Shown here: in pieces, positions 9,224-17,210 of the stretch
Layout: each line of letters opens with the position of its first letter
Numbering within the stretch: the stretch's first letter is position 1
From: Alphaproteobacteria bacterium
Lineage (GTDB): Bacteria > Pseudomonadota > Alphaproteobacteria > Rhizobiales > Xanthobacteraceae
Length of the DNA stretch: 64,000 nt
Assembly: GCA_016869215.1 (NCBI GenBank)
Contig: VGEP01000008.1
Location: forward strand, 62,001-126,000
Reading direction: 5' to 3'
Made by a program: the position numbers and the translations under genes
The notes under the pieces: model-generated
What the model saw: the letters and a program-made list of their open reading frames with translations, nothing else
What the model was told of the DNA's origin: nothing
The model's database searches: none

Positions 9224-10264
9224 TCAACCAAGATCGGCGATCTGCGCGTGGATGCGCAGCAGTTCCGGGATCGTCTTCGGATCGCGTCGCCCGAAGCCGC
9301 ATTCGGTGCCGATGGCGAAGTCGCGCACGAACTTCAGCGCCGTCGCGCGCCTGGCCCCGGTGCCTTCGACGCCGTCGGTGTGGTGCACCAGACCGAGGCA
9401 CAACTTCGTTTCGGGACGCAGCTTGAGGCGGCGCAGCGGCTCGAAATAAGCGTCGTCCGCGCGGTTGCGCGGCACGGGCATGTGGATGAGCTGCACCGGC
9501 CGCTTGATGTCGCGGCTGACGCGGTTGGCGAACTCGACCATGTCGCCCATGTCGGTCGGCTCGACCACATGCTTGTGGTTCGAGTCTCCGTAACAGAGGT
9601 GGTAGAGCAGATCGATGTCCGGCGGCACGCGGTTGCCGAGATCGATCAGGATGTTGCTGAACGTCTCCTGCATCTCCGCCTTGGTGCGGCCGTAGCTGCT
9701 TGCCTGGTTGCGTTCCAGCCGTGCGAACACCGCCGACGCCACATCGAACTGGATTGCTATCTCGCCGTGAGGCAGCGCCGACGCAATCTTGTCGATCTCG
9801 CGCTTGACCGCCTCGTTGTAGATCGGATCGACCGGCGCGTGCAGCGCATCGACAAGATAGAGCCAGATCACCGAGTGCGCCGGCACGAGGTCGATCTGGA
9901 ACTTGGTACCGGGCGCAATCCTGCCCGCGTCCTTCAGCCGCTTGAAAACCTCGAACGACCGCTTGGCGATGTCGGCGTAGTACAGGTTGTCGAACGTCAC
10001 GTCCTGTGGCTTGCAGCCGGGCTTGAGCGTGTAGCGCTCGCGCCCGGTTCCGCTGGCATGCACGCGGAAGAACTCGCCGGATTTCTGTAAAGCCGGACTC
10101 GCCGCGAACACCGGTTCGAGCCAGGTGATCCAGTCGCCGCGCTCGCCGGTCTCGCCGTCGGGAATGCGCCCGATGCGCGAGCCGAGCGCCGCGCTCACCG
10201 CCTCGAACACCTCCGCGGCATCGGCCATCGGCACGCTGCCGACAAGATAGACTTCATGCGCCAT
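9224..10264 (-). CDS. UROD/MetE-like superfamily protein, substrate unknown
   Basis: A 346-residue protein that resembles the uroporphyrinogen-decarboxylase / cobalamin-independent methionine synthase TIM-barrel superfamily: it opens with E-V-Y-L-V-G-S-V-P, has R-I-P-D-G-E-T-G-E-R-G-D-W near residue 45, and later L-L-Y-H-L-C-Y-G-D-S-N-H-K and G-T-E-C-G-F-G. These C-terminal His/Cys-bearing segments resemble the metal site of MetE-type methyltransferases, but the reaction is unknown. The ATG at 10264 matches the family start better than an ATG 29 codons upstream. It is the first gene of an operon with a Bug receptor and is divergent from a LysR gene, the usual layout of a small inducible catabolic locus. 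Confidence 0.7.
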   Translation of the reverse strand: MAHEVYLVGSVPMADAAEVFEAVSAALGSRIGRIPDGETGERGDWITWLEPVFAASPALQKSGEFFRVHASGTGRERYTLKPGCKPQDVTFDNLYYADIAKRSFEVFKRLKDAGRIAPGTKFQIDLVPAHSVIWLYLVDALHAPVDPIYNEAVKREIDKIASALPHGEIAIQFDVASAVFARLERNQASSYGRTKAEMQETFSNILIDLGNRVPPDIDLLYHLCYGDSNHKHVVEPTDMGDMVEFANRVSRDIKRPVQLIHMPVPRNRADDAYFEPLRRLKLRPETKLCLGLVHHTDGVEGTGARRATALKFVRDFAIGTECGFGRRDPKTIPELLRIHAQIADLG

Positions 10265-10318
10265 TTCCGCCCGCCTGACGTTTGTGTCGTTGCGGGAAAG
10301 TTTGACGCCCGGCGTGCC

Positions 10319-10338
10319 ATAATGTCCAATACAGTTAT
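10319..10338. promoter_or_regulatory. Candidate LysR operator between divergent genes
   Basis: The sequence ATAATGTCCAATACAGTTAT is an imperfect dyad (ATAA-TGT on one side, ACAG-TTAT on the other) in the 95-base gap between the LysR gene and the UROD/MetE-like operon. LysR regulators typically bind dyads with a T-N11-A core in exactly such gaps. The site begins 55 bases from the operon start and ends 21 bases from the regulator start. Assignment is by position and symmetry only. Confidence 0.45.
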
Positions 10339-10359
10339 CGCCGCTTTCCATAAGTTCGA

Positions 10360-11331
10360 ATGATGGATCGGACGCTCGATCCCCGCCGCCTTCTCGACCT
10401 GCTCAGCATCGCCGAGCATGGCTCCTTCACACGCGCCGCGGCCGCGCGCGGCGTATCGCAGCCAGCGCTGTCCAACAGCATCGCGGCGCTGGAACGGGTG
10501 TTGGGCACGCGCGTGCTGGAGCGCACACGGCACGGCGCCGCGCTCACCGAGACCGGACGGCTGCTCGCGACCCACGCGGAAACGCTGCAATCCGCGCTCG
10601 GACGCGCGTCGGGCGACGTGTCGCTGAAAAAGCTCGGCATGGAGGGATCGCTCGTTGTCGGCATGTCGCCGGTCGCTTCGGTCGAGATCGTTCCCGAGGC
10701 GGTGGCGGCGTTCCGGCGCGAGACCCCGAACGTTTCGGTGGCGATTCACGAGCTGCCGGACGACGAGCTGATCGAGCGGCTGCGCACCGGCGCGATTGAC
10801 GTCATGGTCAGCCCCGCCGGCCTGCTCGCCGATCCGCCGGAGATCGAACGCGAGGTGCTGCTGCGCGACCGCTTCGTGATCGTGATGCGGCCGGATCATC
10901 CGCTGGCGCGGCGGAGTGCGCTCGACCTGGCCGAGCTCCACGACGCGGCCTGGGTCATGCCCAACGCCCATACCGCGATGTGGCGGCAGATCGAGTCGCT
11001 GTTTGTGGCCGAGAACGAGGCCTGGCCGGCCCGCTGCGTCAGCACCAATTCGGTCACCGCACTCAAGTCGCTGCTGATGCGCAGCGACAGCGTCTCGATC
11101 TCGTCGTTCCGCCTGGTGACGCTGGACTGCGCCGCGGGACATCTCGCTGCGGTGCCGCTGCGGCAGCCGCATTTCCAGCGCGAAATCTGCCTGCGCAAAC
11201 GCCGCGACGCGAGCCTGACGCCGCTCGCGCTGCGCTTCATCGCGATTCTTCGCGCGGTCGGCGCCCGCATAGCAAAGAACACGCCGTCGCCGCGCAACGC
11301 CGCACGCACCGCTCCAAAACGGAAGCGCTGA
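10360..11331 (+). CDS. LysR-family transcriptional regulator
   Basis: A 323-residue LysR-type regulator. The winged helix (about residues 8-67: RRLLDLLSIAEHGSFTRAAA, then S-Q-P-A-L-S-N-S-I-A-A-L-E) is followed by a LysR substrate domain. The C-terminal 20 or so residues are basic and unstructured. It is divergent from the UROD/MetE-like and Bug operon and most likely controls it in response to the compound handled there. The ATG pair at 10360/10363 leaves the exact start open by one codon. Its stop abuts that of the convergent argG. Confidence 0.9.
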   Translation: MMDRTLDPRRLLDLLSIAEHGSFTRAAAARGVSQPALSNSIAALERVLGTRVLERTRHGAALTETGRLLATHAETLQSALGRASGDVSLKKLGMEGSLVVGMSPVASVEIVPEAVAAFRRETPNVSVAIHELPDDELIERLRTGAIDVMVSPAGLLADPPEIEREVLLRDRFVIVMRPDHPLARRSALDLAELHDAAWVMPNAHTAMWRQIESLFVAENEAWPARCVSTNSVTALKSLLMRSDSVSISSFRLVTLDCAAGHLAAVPLRQPHFQREICLRKRRDASLTPLALRFIAILRAVGARIAKNTPSPRNAARTAPKRKR

Positions 11332-12561
11332 TTACTTGTCGAGCTTTCGCCGCATGGCGAGCGTGCGCAGCCTGAGCGCGTTCAGGCGGATGAAGCCCTC
11401 GGCGTCCTTCTGATCGTAGGCGCCCTTGTCGTCCTCGAACGTCACGAGCGTCGAGGAGTACAGCGACTTCGGGCTCTCGCGGCCGGCGACAATGACGTTG
11501 CCCTTGTAGAGCTTGAGCCGCACTTCGCCCTCGACATGCTCCTGGCTCTTGTCGATCAGCGCCTGCAGCATGTCGCGTTCGGGCGAGAACCAGAAGCCGT
11601 TGTAGATCAATTCGGCGTAGCGCGGCATCAACTCGTCCTTGAGGTGCCCCGCGCCGCGGTCGAGCGTGATCGACTCGATCGCGCGATGCGCCGCGAGCAG
11701 GATCGTGCCGCCGGGTGTCTCGTACACGCCGCGCGATTTCATGCCGACGAAGCGGTTCTCAACCAGGTCGATGCGGCCGATGCCGTTGGCCTTTCCGAGT
11801 GCGTTGAGCCCCGCGAGCAGCGCAGCCGGCGACAGCGGCTTGCCGTCGATGCTGACGGCATCGCCTTTGGCAAAGCCGATACGGACCTCGGTCGCCTTGT
11901 CGGGCGCCTCCATCGGCGAGATGGTGCGCTGATAGACGATGGACGGCGCTTCCTTCGCCGGGTCCTCCAGCACCTTGCCCTCCGACGACGAGTGCAGGAG
12001 GTTGGCGTCGACCGAGAACGGCGCCTCGCCTTCCTTGTCTTTGGCGATCGGAATCTGGTGCTGGCGCGCGAACTCGATAAGCTGCTCGCGGCCCTTGAAG
12101 GTCCACTCGCGCCAGGGCGCGACGATCTTGATCGACGGCTCCAGCGCGTAATAGGTCAGCTCGAACCGGACCTGATCGTTGCCCTTGCCGGTCGCACCGT
12201 GACACACCGCGTCGGCGCCGACTTTGCGGGCGATCTCGATCTGCTTCCTGGCGATCAGCGGCCGCGCGATCGAGGTTCCGAGCAGATAGACGCCCTCATA
12301 GACCGCGTTGGCCCGGAACATCGGGAACACATAGTCGCGGACGAACTCCTCGCGCAGATCCTCGATGAAGATGTTCTGCAGCTTGATGCCGAGCAGCAGC
12401 GCCTTCTCGCGGGCGGGCGATAGCTCCTCGCCCTGGCCGAGGTCGGCCGTAAAGGTCACCACCTCGCAGCCGTATTCGGTCTGGAGCCACTTCAGAATGA
12501 TCGATGTGTCGAGGCCGCCGGAATAGGCCAGCACGACCTTCTTGATATCGCCTCTGGGCAT
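11332..12561 (-). CDS. argG: Argininosuccinate synthase
   Basis: A 409-residue cytosolic enzyme that joins citrulline and aspartate with ATP, the penultimate step of arginine synthesis. The N-terminal pyrophosphate loop [10 protein letters not shown] (about residues 11-20) is intact, as are [12 protein letters not shown] and the substrate-binding segment [14 protein letters not shown]. Length is normal for the family. It is a lone gene with no other arginine gene beside it; its stop directly abuts the stop of the convergent LysR gene. Confidence 0.98.
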   Translation of the reverse strand: MPRGDIKKVVLAYSGGLDTSIILKWLQTEYGCEVVTFTADLGQGEELSPAREKALLLGIKLQNIFIEDLREEFVRDYVFPMFRANAVYEGVYLLGTSIARPLIARKQIEIARKVGADAVCHGATGKGNDQVRFELTYYALEPSIKIVAPWREWTFKGREQLIEFARQHQIPIAKDKEGEAPFSVDANLLHSSSEGKVLEDPAKEAPSIVYQRTISPMEAPDKATEVRIGFAKGDAVSIDGKPLSPAALLAGLNALGKANGIGRIDLVENRFVGMKSRGVYETPGGTILLAAHRAIESITLDRGAGHLKDELMPRYAELIYNGFWFSPERDMLQALIDKSQEHVEGEVRLKLYKGNVIVAGRESPKSLYSSTLVTFEDDKGAYDQKDAEGFIRLNALRLRTLAMRRKLDK

Positions 12562-12741
12562 GAAAGCGCTTGAATCCTGGGGTTTTCGGCCATCCGCGGC
12601 CGGTCCAAAGCCGCGCGGACTATAGGGAGAATGCCGGTCCGCGCAACACCGCAGGGCTTGCCCCAGCCGCCGGGCACCGGGGGCTAGCCTAGGGATTTAT
12701 CCTGAATTGCCGCACCGGCGGCCGGGGTCCAGGTTGGCTCC

Positions 12742-12906
12742 GTGCCAGTCTCCGACACCAATCCTCCGCCTTCCTGCGAACGCTGCGGCGGCAGCGTGAC
12801 GCTCGCGCGCCGCATTCCAAAGGTCGGCCCGCACCCGGAACTCCACACGTTTCGCTGCACCGACTGCGATCACGTATTCACCCGCGAAGAAACGGACTCC
12901 GACTAG
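12742..12906 (+). CDS. Small zinc-ribbon protein (54 aa)
   Basis: A short GTG-started frame of 54 residues beginning M-P-V-S-D-T-N-P-P-P-S-C-E-R-C-G-G. It has two C-x-x-C knuckles (C-E-R-C and C-T-D-C) separated by about 28 residues with the conserved-looking stretch R-R-I-P-K-V-G-P-H-P-E-L-H-T-F-R. Small proteins with this C-x-x-C, IPK-GPHPEL, C-x-x-C layout occur widely in Bradyrhizobium-like genomes, function unknown. An AGG lies 8 bases before the GTG. It probably binds one zinc. It sits alone between argG and the ABC operon. Confidence 0.7.
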   Translation: MPVSDTNPPPSCERCGGSVTLARRIPKVGPHPELHTFRCTDCDHVFTREETDSD

Positions 12907-13063
12907 CGCCGGCTGTCCCGCACGACTGGAGATCGCCAAAGCTCCGGTCTTGTGCGGCGCATCATGCGGCAATCGACCTCGCACATAATCCGCCCGGCCA
13001 CTCATCATCGGCGGCGGGATTGGGCTAGAGTGGCGGCCAACACAAGGCAAAACGGTCCGCCCG

Positions 13064-13834
13064 ATGCAGGCCTATATCCAGGGACGAAACGTCAATCTCA
13101 CCTTCCGGCCGCCCAACCGCGGGCCTGTGCGCGCCTTGCAGGGCTTCGACATCGACGTGCGCGAGGGCGAGTTCCTGTCGATCGTCGGTCCGTCGGGCTG
13201 CGGCAAGAGTACGTTCCTCAACGTTCTGCTTGGGCTGATCAAGCCCGACTCCGGCGACCTGACCCTGGGCGGCAAGCCGATCGCAGGACCGGGCACCGAC
13301 CGCGCCATGGTGTTCCAGGAATTCGGACTGCTGCCCTGGCGCACCGTGCAAAGCAACGTCGAACTGGGGCTTGAGCTGAAGGGCATGCCGGCCGGGGATC
13401 GGCGCACCATTTCCCAGCGCCTGATCGAGATGGTCGGGCTGCGAGGCTTCGAGAGCCACTATCCTCACGAACTCTCCGGCGGCATGAAGCAACGTGTCGG
13501 GCTCGCGCGCGCGCTCGCCACCGATCCCGATGTGCTGCTGATGGACGAGCCGTTCGCAGCCCTCGACGCACAGACCCGCGATCTCATGCAGGTCGAATTG
13601 CTGCGCATCTGGCAGGAGGCGAAGAAAACCGTTTTGTTCGTCACCCACCAGATCGAAGAGGCGATCTACCTGTCCGACCGCGTCATGGTGATGACCAAGC
13701 GCCCCGGCCAAGCCAAGAAGCTGTTCCCGATCGATCTGCCGCGCCCACGCGACTACGAAATGCGGGTGACGCCCGAGTTCAACGAGTTGAAGTTCGCCAT
13801 CTGGCAATCGCTCAAGGACGAGATCACGGCGTAG
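13064..13834 (+). CDS. ABC importer ATPase, nitrate/sulfonate/taurine type
   Basis: A 256-residue ATP-binding subunit. Walker A is G-P-S-G-C-G-K-S-T at residues 42-50, the Q-loop is F-Q-E-F-G-L-L-P-W, the signature is L-S-G-G-M-K-Q-R, and Walker B is V-L-L-M-D-E-P-F. The L-P-W-R-T-V-Q-S-N-V segment and C-terminus are those of the SsuB/TauB/NrtD group. It powers the two permeases that follow (gaps of 4 bases each). The substrate cannot be read from the sequence; sulfonates, pyrimidine precursors and aromatic acids are all used by this group. Confidence 0.93.
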   Translation: MQAYIQGRNVNLTFRPPNRGPVRALQGFDIDVREGEFLSIVGPSGCGKSTFLNVLLGLIKPDSGDLTLGGKPIAGPGTDRAMVFQEFGLLPWRTVQSNVELGLELKGMPAGDRRTISQRLIEMVGLRGFESHYPHELSGGMKQRVGLARALATDPDVLLMDEPFAALDAQTRDLMQVELLRIWQEAKKTVLFVTHQIEEAIYLSDRVMVMTKRPGQAKKLFPIDLPRPRDYEMRVTPEFNELKFAIWQSLKDEITA

Positions 13835-13838
13835 GACC

Positions 13839-14684
13839 ATGGCCCAGATCGAGGCACGAGCCGGGACCATCGCAGGCGATGCACGCTTCGTCGGCGCAGC
13901 CGACACCGCGCCGCGGCAGAGTTTTGTCGAGAAGAACCGCAACCTGTTGCTCGGACTGCTATCCGTGGTGCTGTTCCTGGCGGCCTGGGAGGCGATCTTC
14001 CTGGTCGTGCCGTTCAACAAGCTGTTCATCAGCAAGCCGAGCCTGATTTTCGAGGGCTGGCTCGACCTGATTTCCACCGGCGAGCTGTTTCACGATCTGG
14101 CGGTGAGCTCGGTGCCGTTTTTCTACGGATTTGTCGCCGCGATTGTGGTCGGAGTCGCGATCGGCATCATCATGGGCTGGCGCCAGCGCGTCGGCTACGC
14201 GCTCGATCCGCTGATGACCATGTTTTACGCAAGCCCGCTGGTCGCGCTTGCGCCGCTGGTGGTGGTGTTCTTCGGCGTCGGCGTATCGGGCAAGGCCATC
14301 ATCATCTTCCTGCTGTCGGTGTTCCCGTTCATCTTCAACGCGGCGGCCGGCGTGCGCGCGGTCGACCGCCTGCTGATCAACGTCGTGCGTTCGATGGGCG
14401 GCACCGAGAAAGACCTCTACCTCAAGGTGATCGTGCCGAGCGTGCTGCCTTACATCGTCGCCGGCACGCGCATAGCCATCGGCCGCGCGCTGATCGGCGT
14501 GCTGGTCGCCGAGTTTTTCGCGGCGTCGGAGGGCATCGGTTACGCAATCGCGCGGTTCGGCGACCTGTTCGCGCTGGACAAGATGTTCGCCTGCATCATC
14601 ACCATCATGATCATCGCGGTGGTTCTGACCGAGGGCGTTCGCTGGGCCGAGCGCGCGGCGTTCCCGTGGCGCGTGGGGCAGTGA
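13839..14684 (+). CDS. ABC importer permease, SsuC/TauC type
   Basis: A 281-residue inner-membrane permease with about six membrane segments and the EAA-type coupling loop near V-R-S-M-G-G-T-E-K-D-L-Y. The segment Y-A-S-P-L-V-A-L-A-P-L-V-V-V-F-F-G-V-G is typical of BPD_transp_1 permeases of the taurine/nitrate group. The N-terminal 30 residues are hydrophilic. It is the middle gene of a three-gene operon, starting 4 bases after the ATPase. Confidence 0.92.
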   Translation: MAQIEARAGTIAGDARFVGAADTAPRQSFVEKNRNLLLGLLSVVLFLAAWEAIFLVVPFNKLFISKPSLIFEGWLDLISTGELFHDLAVSSVPFFYGFVAAIVVGVAIGIIMGWRQRVGYALDPLMTMFYASPLVALAPLVVVFFGVGVSGKAIIIFLLSVFPFIFNAAAGVRAVDRLLINVVRSMGGTEKDLYLKVIVPSVLPYIVAGTRIAIGRALIGVLVAEFFAASEGIGYAIARFGDLFALDKMFACIITIMIIAVVLTEGVRWAERAAFPWRVGQ

Positions 14685-14688
14685 CACG

Positions 14689-15537
14689 ATGACCGACACT
14701 CGCGCCCTGCCCGGAATGGTCCCGTCCACGGCCGACGCGCCCACGGTGGTGGGCCTCTGGAAGCGCTCCGAGCCCATGCTGCTGGGCACCGGCACCATCG
14801 CGCTCGTATTGCTGCTCTGGGAATTGGTGCCGCATCTGGTCACTCTGTCGGCCGGAACCAAGCTGTTCTTTGCCACGCCGTCGCAGATCGCCGTTGCGCT
14901 GTGGAAGATGTTCTACACCGGCTCGATCTGGCACCCGCTCGGCGTCAGCGCGGCCGGGTTCGGCATCGGGCTGGTGCTCGCCATCGTCGTGGGATTGCCG
15001 CTCGGCGTGCTGCTCGGGCGCTCGCGCACCATGAACGCGATGTTCGATCCGTTCATCACCGCGTTCAACGCCACGCCGCGGCTGGTGTTCCTGCCGCTGC
15101 TGCTGCTGTGGTTCGGTCTCGGCATGTGGTCGAAGGTGGTGATCGTTTTCATCGGTGCGCTGTTCCCGATCCTGATCAACACCTACGAGGGCGTGCGCAA
15201 CTCCGACAAACTCCTCATCAATGTGGTGCGGTCGTTCGGCGCCAAGGAATGGGACATCGCTCGGCTGGTCGTGGTCCCGAACTCGATGCCCTACATCGTC
15301 GCGGGCCTGCGGCTGGCCATCGGCCGCGCCGTGCTGGGCGTCGTGGTCGCCGAATTCTTCGGCTCCGAGGCCGGCCTTGGCGTGATCATGGTGCGCGCCG
15401 CATCGAGCTACCAGGTGGACGTCGTGTTCGCCGGGTTGATCATCTTCGCCACCCTGTCGCTGGCGATGACCGGATTGGTCAAGATGCTGGAAAACCGGCT
15501 CGGCCGCTGGCGTCCGCAGCTCTCCAACGAAAACTGA
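14689..15537 (+). CDS. ABC importer permease, SsuC/TauC type (second)
   Basis: A 282-residue permease related to the preceding one, sharing F-N-A-T-P-R-L-V-F-L-P-L-L-L-L-W-F-G-L-G and the coupling loop V-R-S-F-G-A-K-E-W-D-I-A. The two permeases probably form a heterodimer, whereas many members of this transporter group use a homodimer. The gene ends 78 bases before the stop of the convergent binding-protein gene, with a strong hairpin in between. Confidence 0.92.
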   Translation: MTDTRALPGMVPSTADAPTVVGLWKRSEPMLLGTGTIALVLLLWELVPHLVTLSAGTKLFFATPSQIAVALWKMFYTGSIWHPLGVSAAGFGIGLVLAIVVGLPLGVLLGRSRTMNAMFDPFITAFNATPRLVFLPLLLLWFGLGMWSKVVIVFIGALFPILINTYEGVRNSDKLLINVVRSFGAKEWDIARLVVVPNSMPYIVAGLRLAIGRAVLGVVVAEFFGSEAGLGVIMVRAASSYQVDVVFAGLIIFATLSLAMTGLVKMLENRLGRWRPQLSNEN

Positions 15538-15565
15538 TCGCCAGGCCGGGAGCGGCCGAAACGAA

Positions 15566-15591
15566 CACGCCCGCGCCGAAGCGCGGGCGTG
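15566..15591. terminator. Bidirectional hairpin terminator
   Basis: A perfect 11-base-pair stem, CACGCCCGCGC / GCGCGGGCGTG, with a CGAA loop, lies between the stops of the convergent second permease and the substrate-binding protein genes. On the minus strand it is followed by TTCGTTTC, a broken T-tract; the plus strand has none. Position and stem strength suggest it ends both transcripts. Confidence 0.75.
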
Positions 15592-15615
15592 CAAGCGCGA
15601 GACCGCCGGCGGCGA

Positions 15616-16638
15616 TTACTTCGTCGGCGCAATCTTGGTCGGCACGTATTTCATTTCCTTGAGCGTCGACTCGAGCAGATTGCGGGCGAGATACTGCTCG
15701 GGGTCCGGCAGCGGCTTGTCCGGCGCCCACTGCCGGGCAGTGATCATGCTCTGGCGGCGGGACTCGAAGATTTCGTGGAACAGCTCCTTGGGCAGTTCGG
15801 CGCCGAAGGCATCCTTCAACTGCTCCCAGACGAACGAAGCTTCCTTCTCGTCGGCAATGCCGAGGTGCTCTTTCAGCGTGGCGACCGAGCTGGCCTTGTT
15901 GGACCGGAAGTGCATCACGCCGCGGGCGATGGCGCGGATGAACTTCTTGGTGGTCTCCGGGTTCTTGTCGACGAATTCCTTCATGCCCCAGAACGAACCG
16001 CCGGCGCGGGTGATGTGATCGCCGGTGCGGACCAGGATCTTCATGCCCGCAGAGGCGGCCTTGGCGGCGTGCGGGATCGACAGCAGCGCCCCCTGGATGT
16101 TGCCGTTAATCAGCGCGGCGATTCGGTCCTGCTCGCTCTGGAACGAGATTACCTTGTAATCCTTGCCGACCGACATTTTGTAGAAACGCTGGAGAACCGC
16201 CGCGCCCTCGTCGTAGTCGGCGCCGCCGGCGCGGCCGTAGCCGATGGTCTTGCCGCGCAGCTCCTCGATGCTCTTGACGCTGTTCGGCACCACGATCGTC
16301 CACTGCGAACGCAGCGACTCGCCGACGATGTAGGTGATCGCCGCTCCGCTCAGCGCGGCCTGCGCGCCGCCGGACGGGATCGGCACGAAGTCGACGTTGC
16401 CGGTCAGCGTGGCGCGTACCAGCGCCGCGCCCTGCAGGATCACGAACGAGGCGTCGAGGCCCTCGGCCTTGTAGTAGCCCTGGTCCCAGGCGACGTAGCT
16501 CGGGATATGGAAGCCGTTGCCGCCGATCACCTTGCCGATGCGGACTTTGTTGGTCTGGGCCTGGGCGTCGCCGGCAGCGAAGGCCGAGACCAGCGCGGCC
16601 GCGGCGACGGCGGCGAGCAGCGAGCGGATCATCCGCAT
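15616..16638 (-). CDS. ABC importer periplasmic substrate-binding protein, NMT1/TauA type
   Basis: A 340-residue secreted binding protein. Residues 1 to about 27 are a signal peptide (MRMIRSLLAAVAAAALVSAF..AQA). The mature part opens K-V-R-I-G-K-V-I-G-G-N-G-F-H-I-P-S-Y-V-A-W-D-Q-G-Y-Y-K-A-E-G-L, typical of the NMT1/TauA/SsuA group. An AAGGAG site 8 bases before the ATG at 16638 settles the start. Encoded tail-to-tail with the ATPase/permease operon, it is the obvious partner but has its own promoter, so receptor and transporter may be regulated separately. Confidence 0.9.
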   Translation of the reverse strand: MRMIRSLLAAVAAAALVSAFAAGDAQAQTNKVRIGKVIGGNGFHIPSYVAWDQGYYKAEGLDASFVILQGAALVRATLTGNVDFVPIPSGGAQAALSGAAITYIVGESLRSQWTIVVPNSVKSIEELRGKTIGYGRAGGADYDEGAAVLQRFYKMSVGKDYKVISFQSEQDRIAALINGNIQGALLSIPHAAKAASAGMKILVRTGDHITRAGGSFWGMKEFVDKNPETTKKFIRAIARGVMHFRSNKASSVATLKEHLGIADEKEASFVWEQLKDAFGAELPKELFHEIFESRRQSMITARQWAPDKPLPDPEQYLARNLLESTLKEMKYVPTKIAPTK

Positions 16639-16733
16639 GGAACACTCCTTTGAAAGGACAATTCTCCCGGACAGTTCTTTTCTGCCTCGTTTTCGCACGA
16701 AGCCTGGGCCCGATCTTATGCGGGGCTGGAAAG

Positions 16734-16762
16734 CCTAGGCCAGAAGCCAGGCATGGCCTAGG
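16734..16762. promoter_or_regulatory. Inverted repeat upstream of the binding-protein gene
   Basis: CCTAGGCC and GGCCTAGG form a perfect 8-base inverted repeat with a 13-base spacer, about 96 bases upstream of the substrate-binding-protein start. Each arm contains the self-complementary CCTAGG. It could be an operator for that gene or for the gene on the other side; no regulator is identified. Confidence 0.35.
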
Positions 16763-16830
16763 GGCGACATAGGGCCGCGTTCCCGCCACGGCGGCGGAAT
16801 GCGCCCGGCCATCTCGATCCCGGCAAAACT

Positions 16831-16844
16831 TGATCCAGGTCAAA
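16831..16844 (+). promoter_or_regulatory. FixK/FNR-type binding site
   Basis: TTGATCCAGGTCAA matches the TTGAT-N4-(A/G)TCAA palindrome bound by FNR/FixK regulators under low oxygen. Its centre is about 62 bases before the ATG of the 54-residue membrane protein, so a class II promoter with the box at -41.5 would begin transcription near 16879, about 20 bases before the start codon. Confidence 0.65.
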
Positions 16845-16899
16845 GCGTTGGTTGCCGGCCGCAACCAATCTTTCCCCCGTCAAATCACGGAGGTTGCCC

Positions 16900-17064
16900 A
16901 TGTCGGTCGGATCGATATTCATCGTCTCTGGCGTTGTCGCCGCATTTCTTCTGTTCGCCGTGGTGCTGATGTGGGCCGACCGCTACTCGCACAAGCCGCA
17001 TTCGCAGGCGGCGAGCGCTCAACCGCCGAAGGTGCCGCAGACCATCGACCGCCTGGCGGCGTAA
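16900..17064 (+). CDS. Small single-span membrane protein behind a FixK/FNR box (54 aa)
   Basis: A 54-residue protein with one membrane helix (about residues 5-29: I-F-I-V-S-G-V-V-A-A-F-L-L-F-A-V-V-L-M-W) followed by A-D-R-Y-S-H-K-P-H-S and a short polar tail. ACGGAGG lies directly upstream at a good distance. Similar tiny proteins are scattered in related genomes without known function; its shape recalls small accessory subunits of terminal oxidases, but there is no proof. The upstream FixK/FNR-like site predicts induction at low oxygen. Confidence 0.72.
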   Translation: MSVGSIFIVSGVVAAFLLFAVVLMWADRYSHKPHSQAASAQPPKVPQTIDRLAA

Positions 17065-17210
17065 CCGGCGCGCGGCGGCGGCAAACGCGCGCGCCGTTAA
17101 CCGCCCCGCTTAACCGCACTGCTTAACCTCGTCGCGCGATCGCACTACTCGGCAAAAAACCGCCGCGATACATCTGCTCGCGAACTTCATCGTCACATCG
17201 CGAGGCAGAC

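Noticed and set aside
16639-16899. A TPP-type riboswitch upstream of the NMT1-type binding protein
   Set aside because: The conserved CUGAGA and ACCUGAUC elements are not present.
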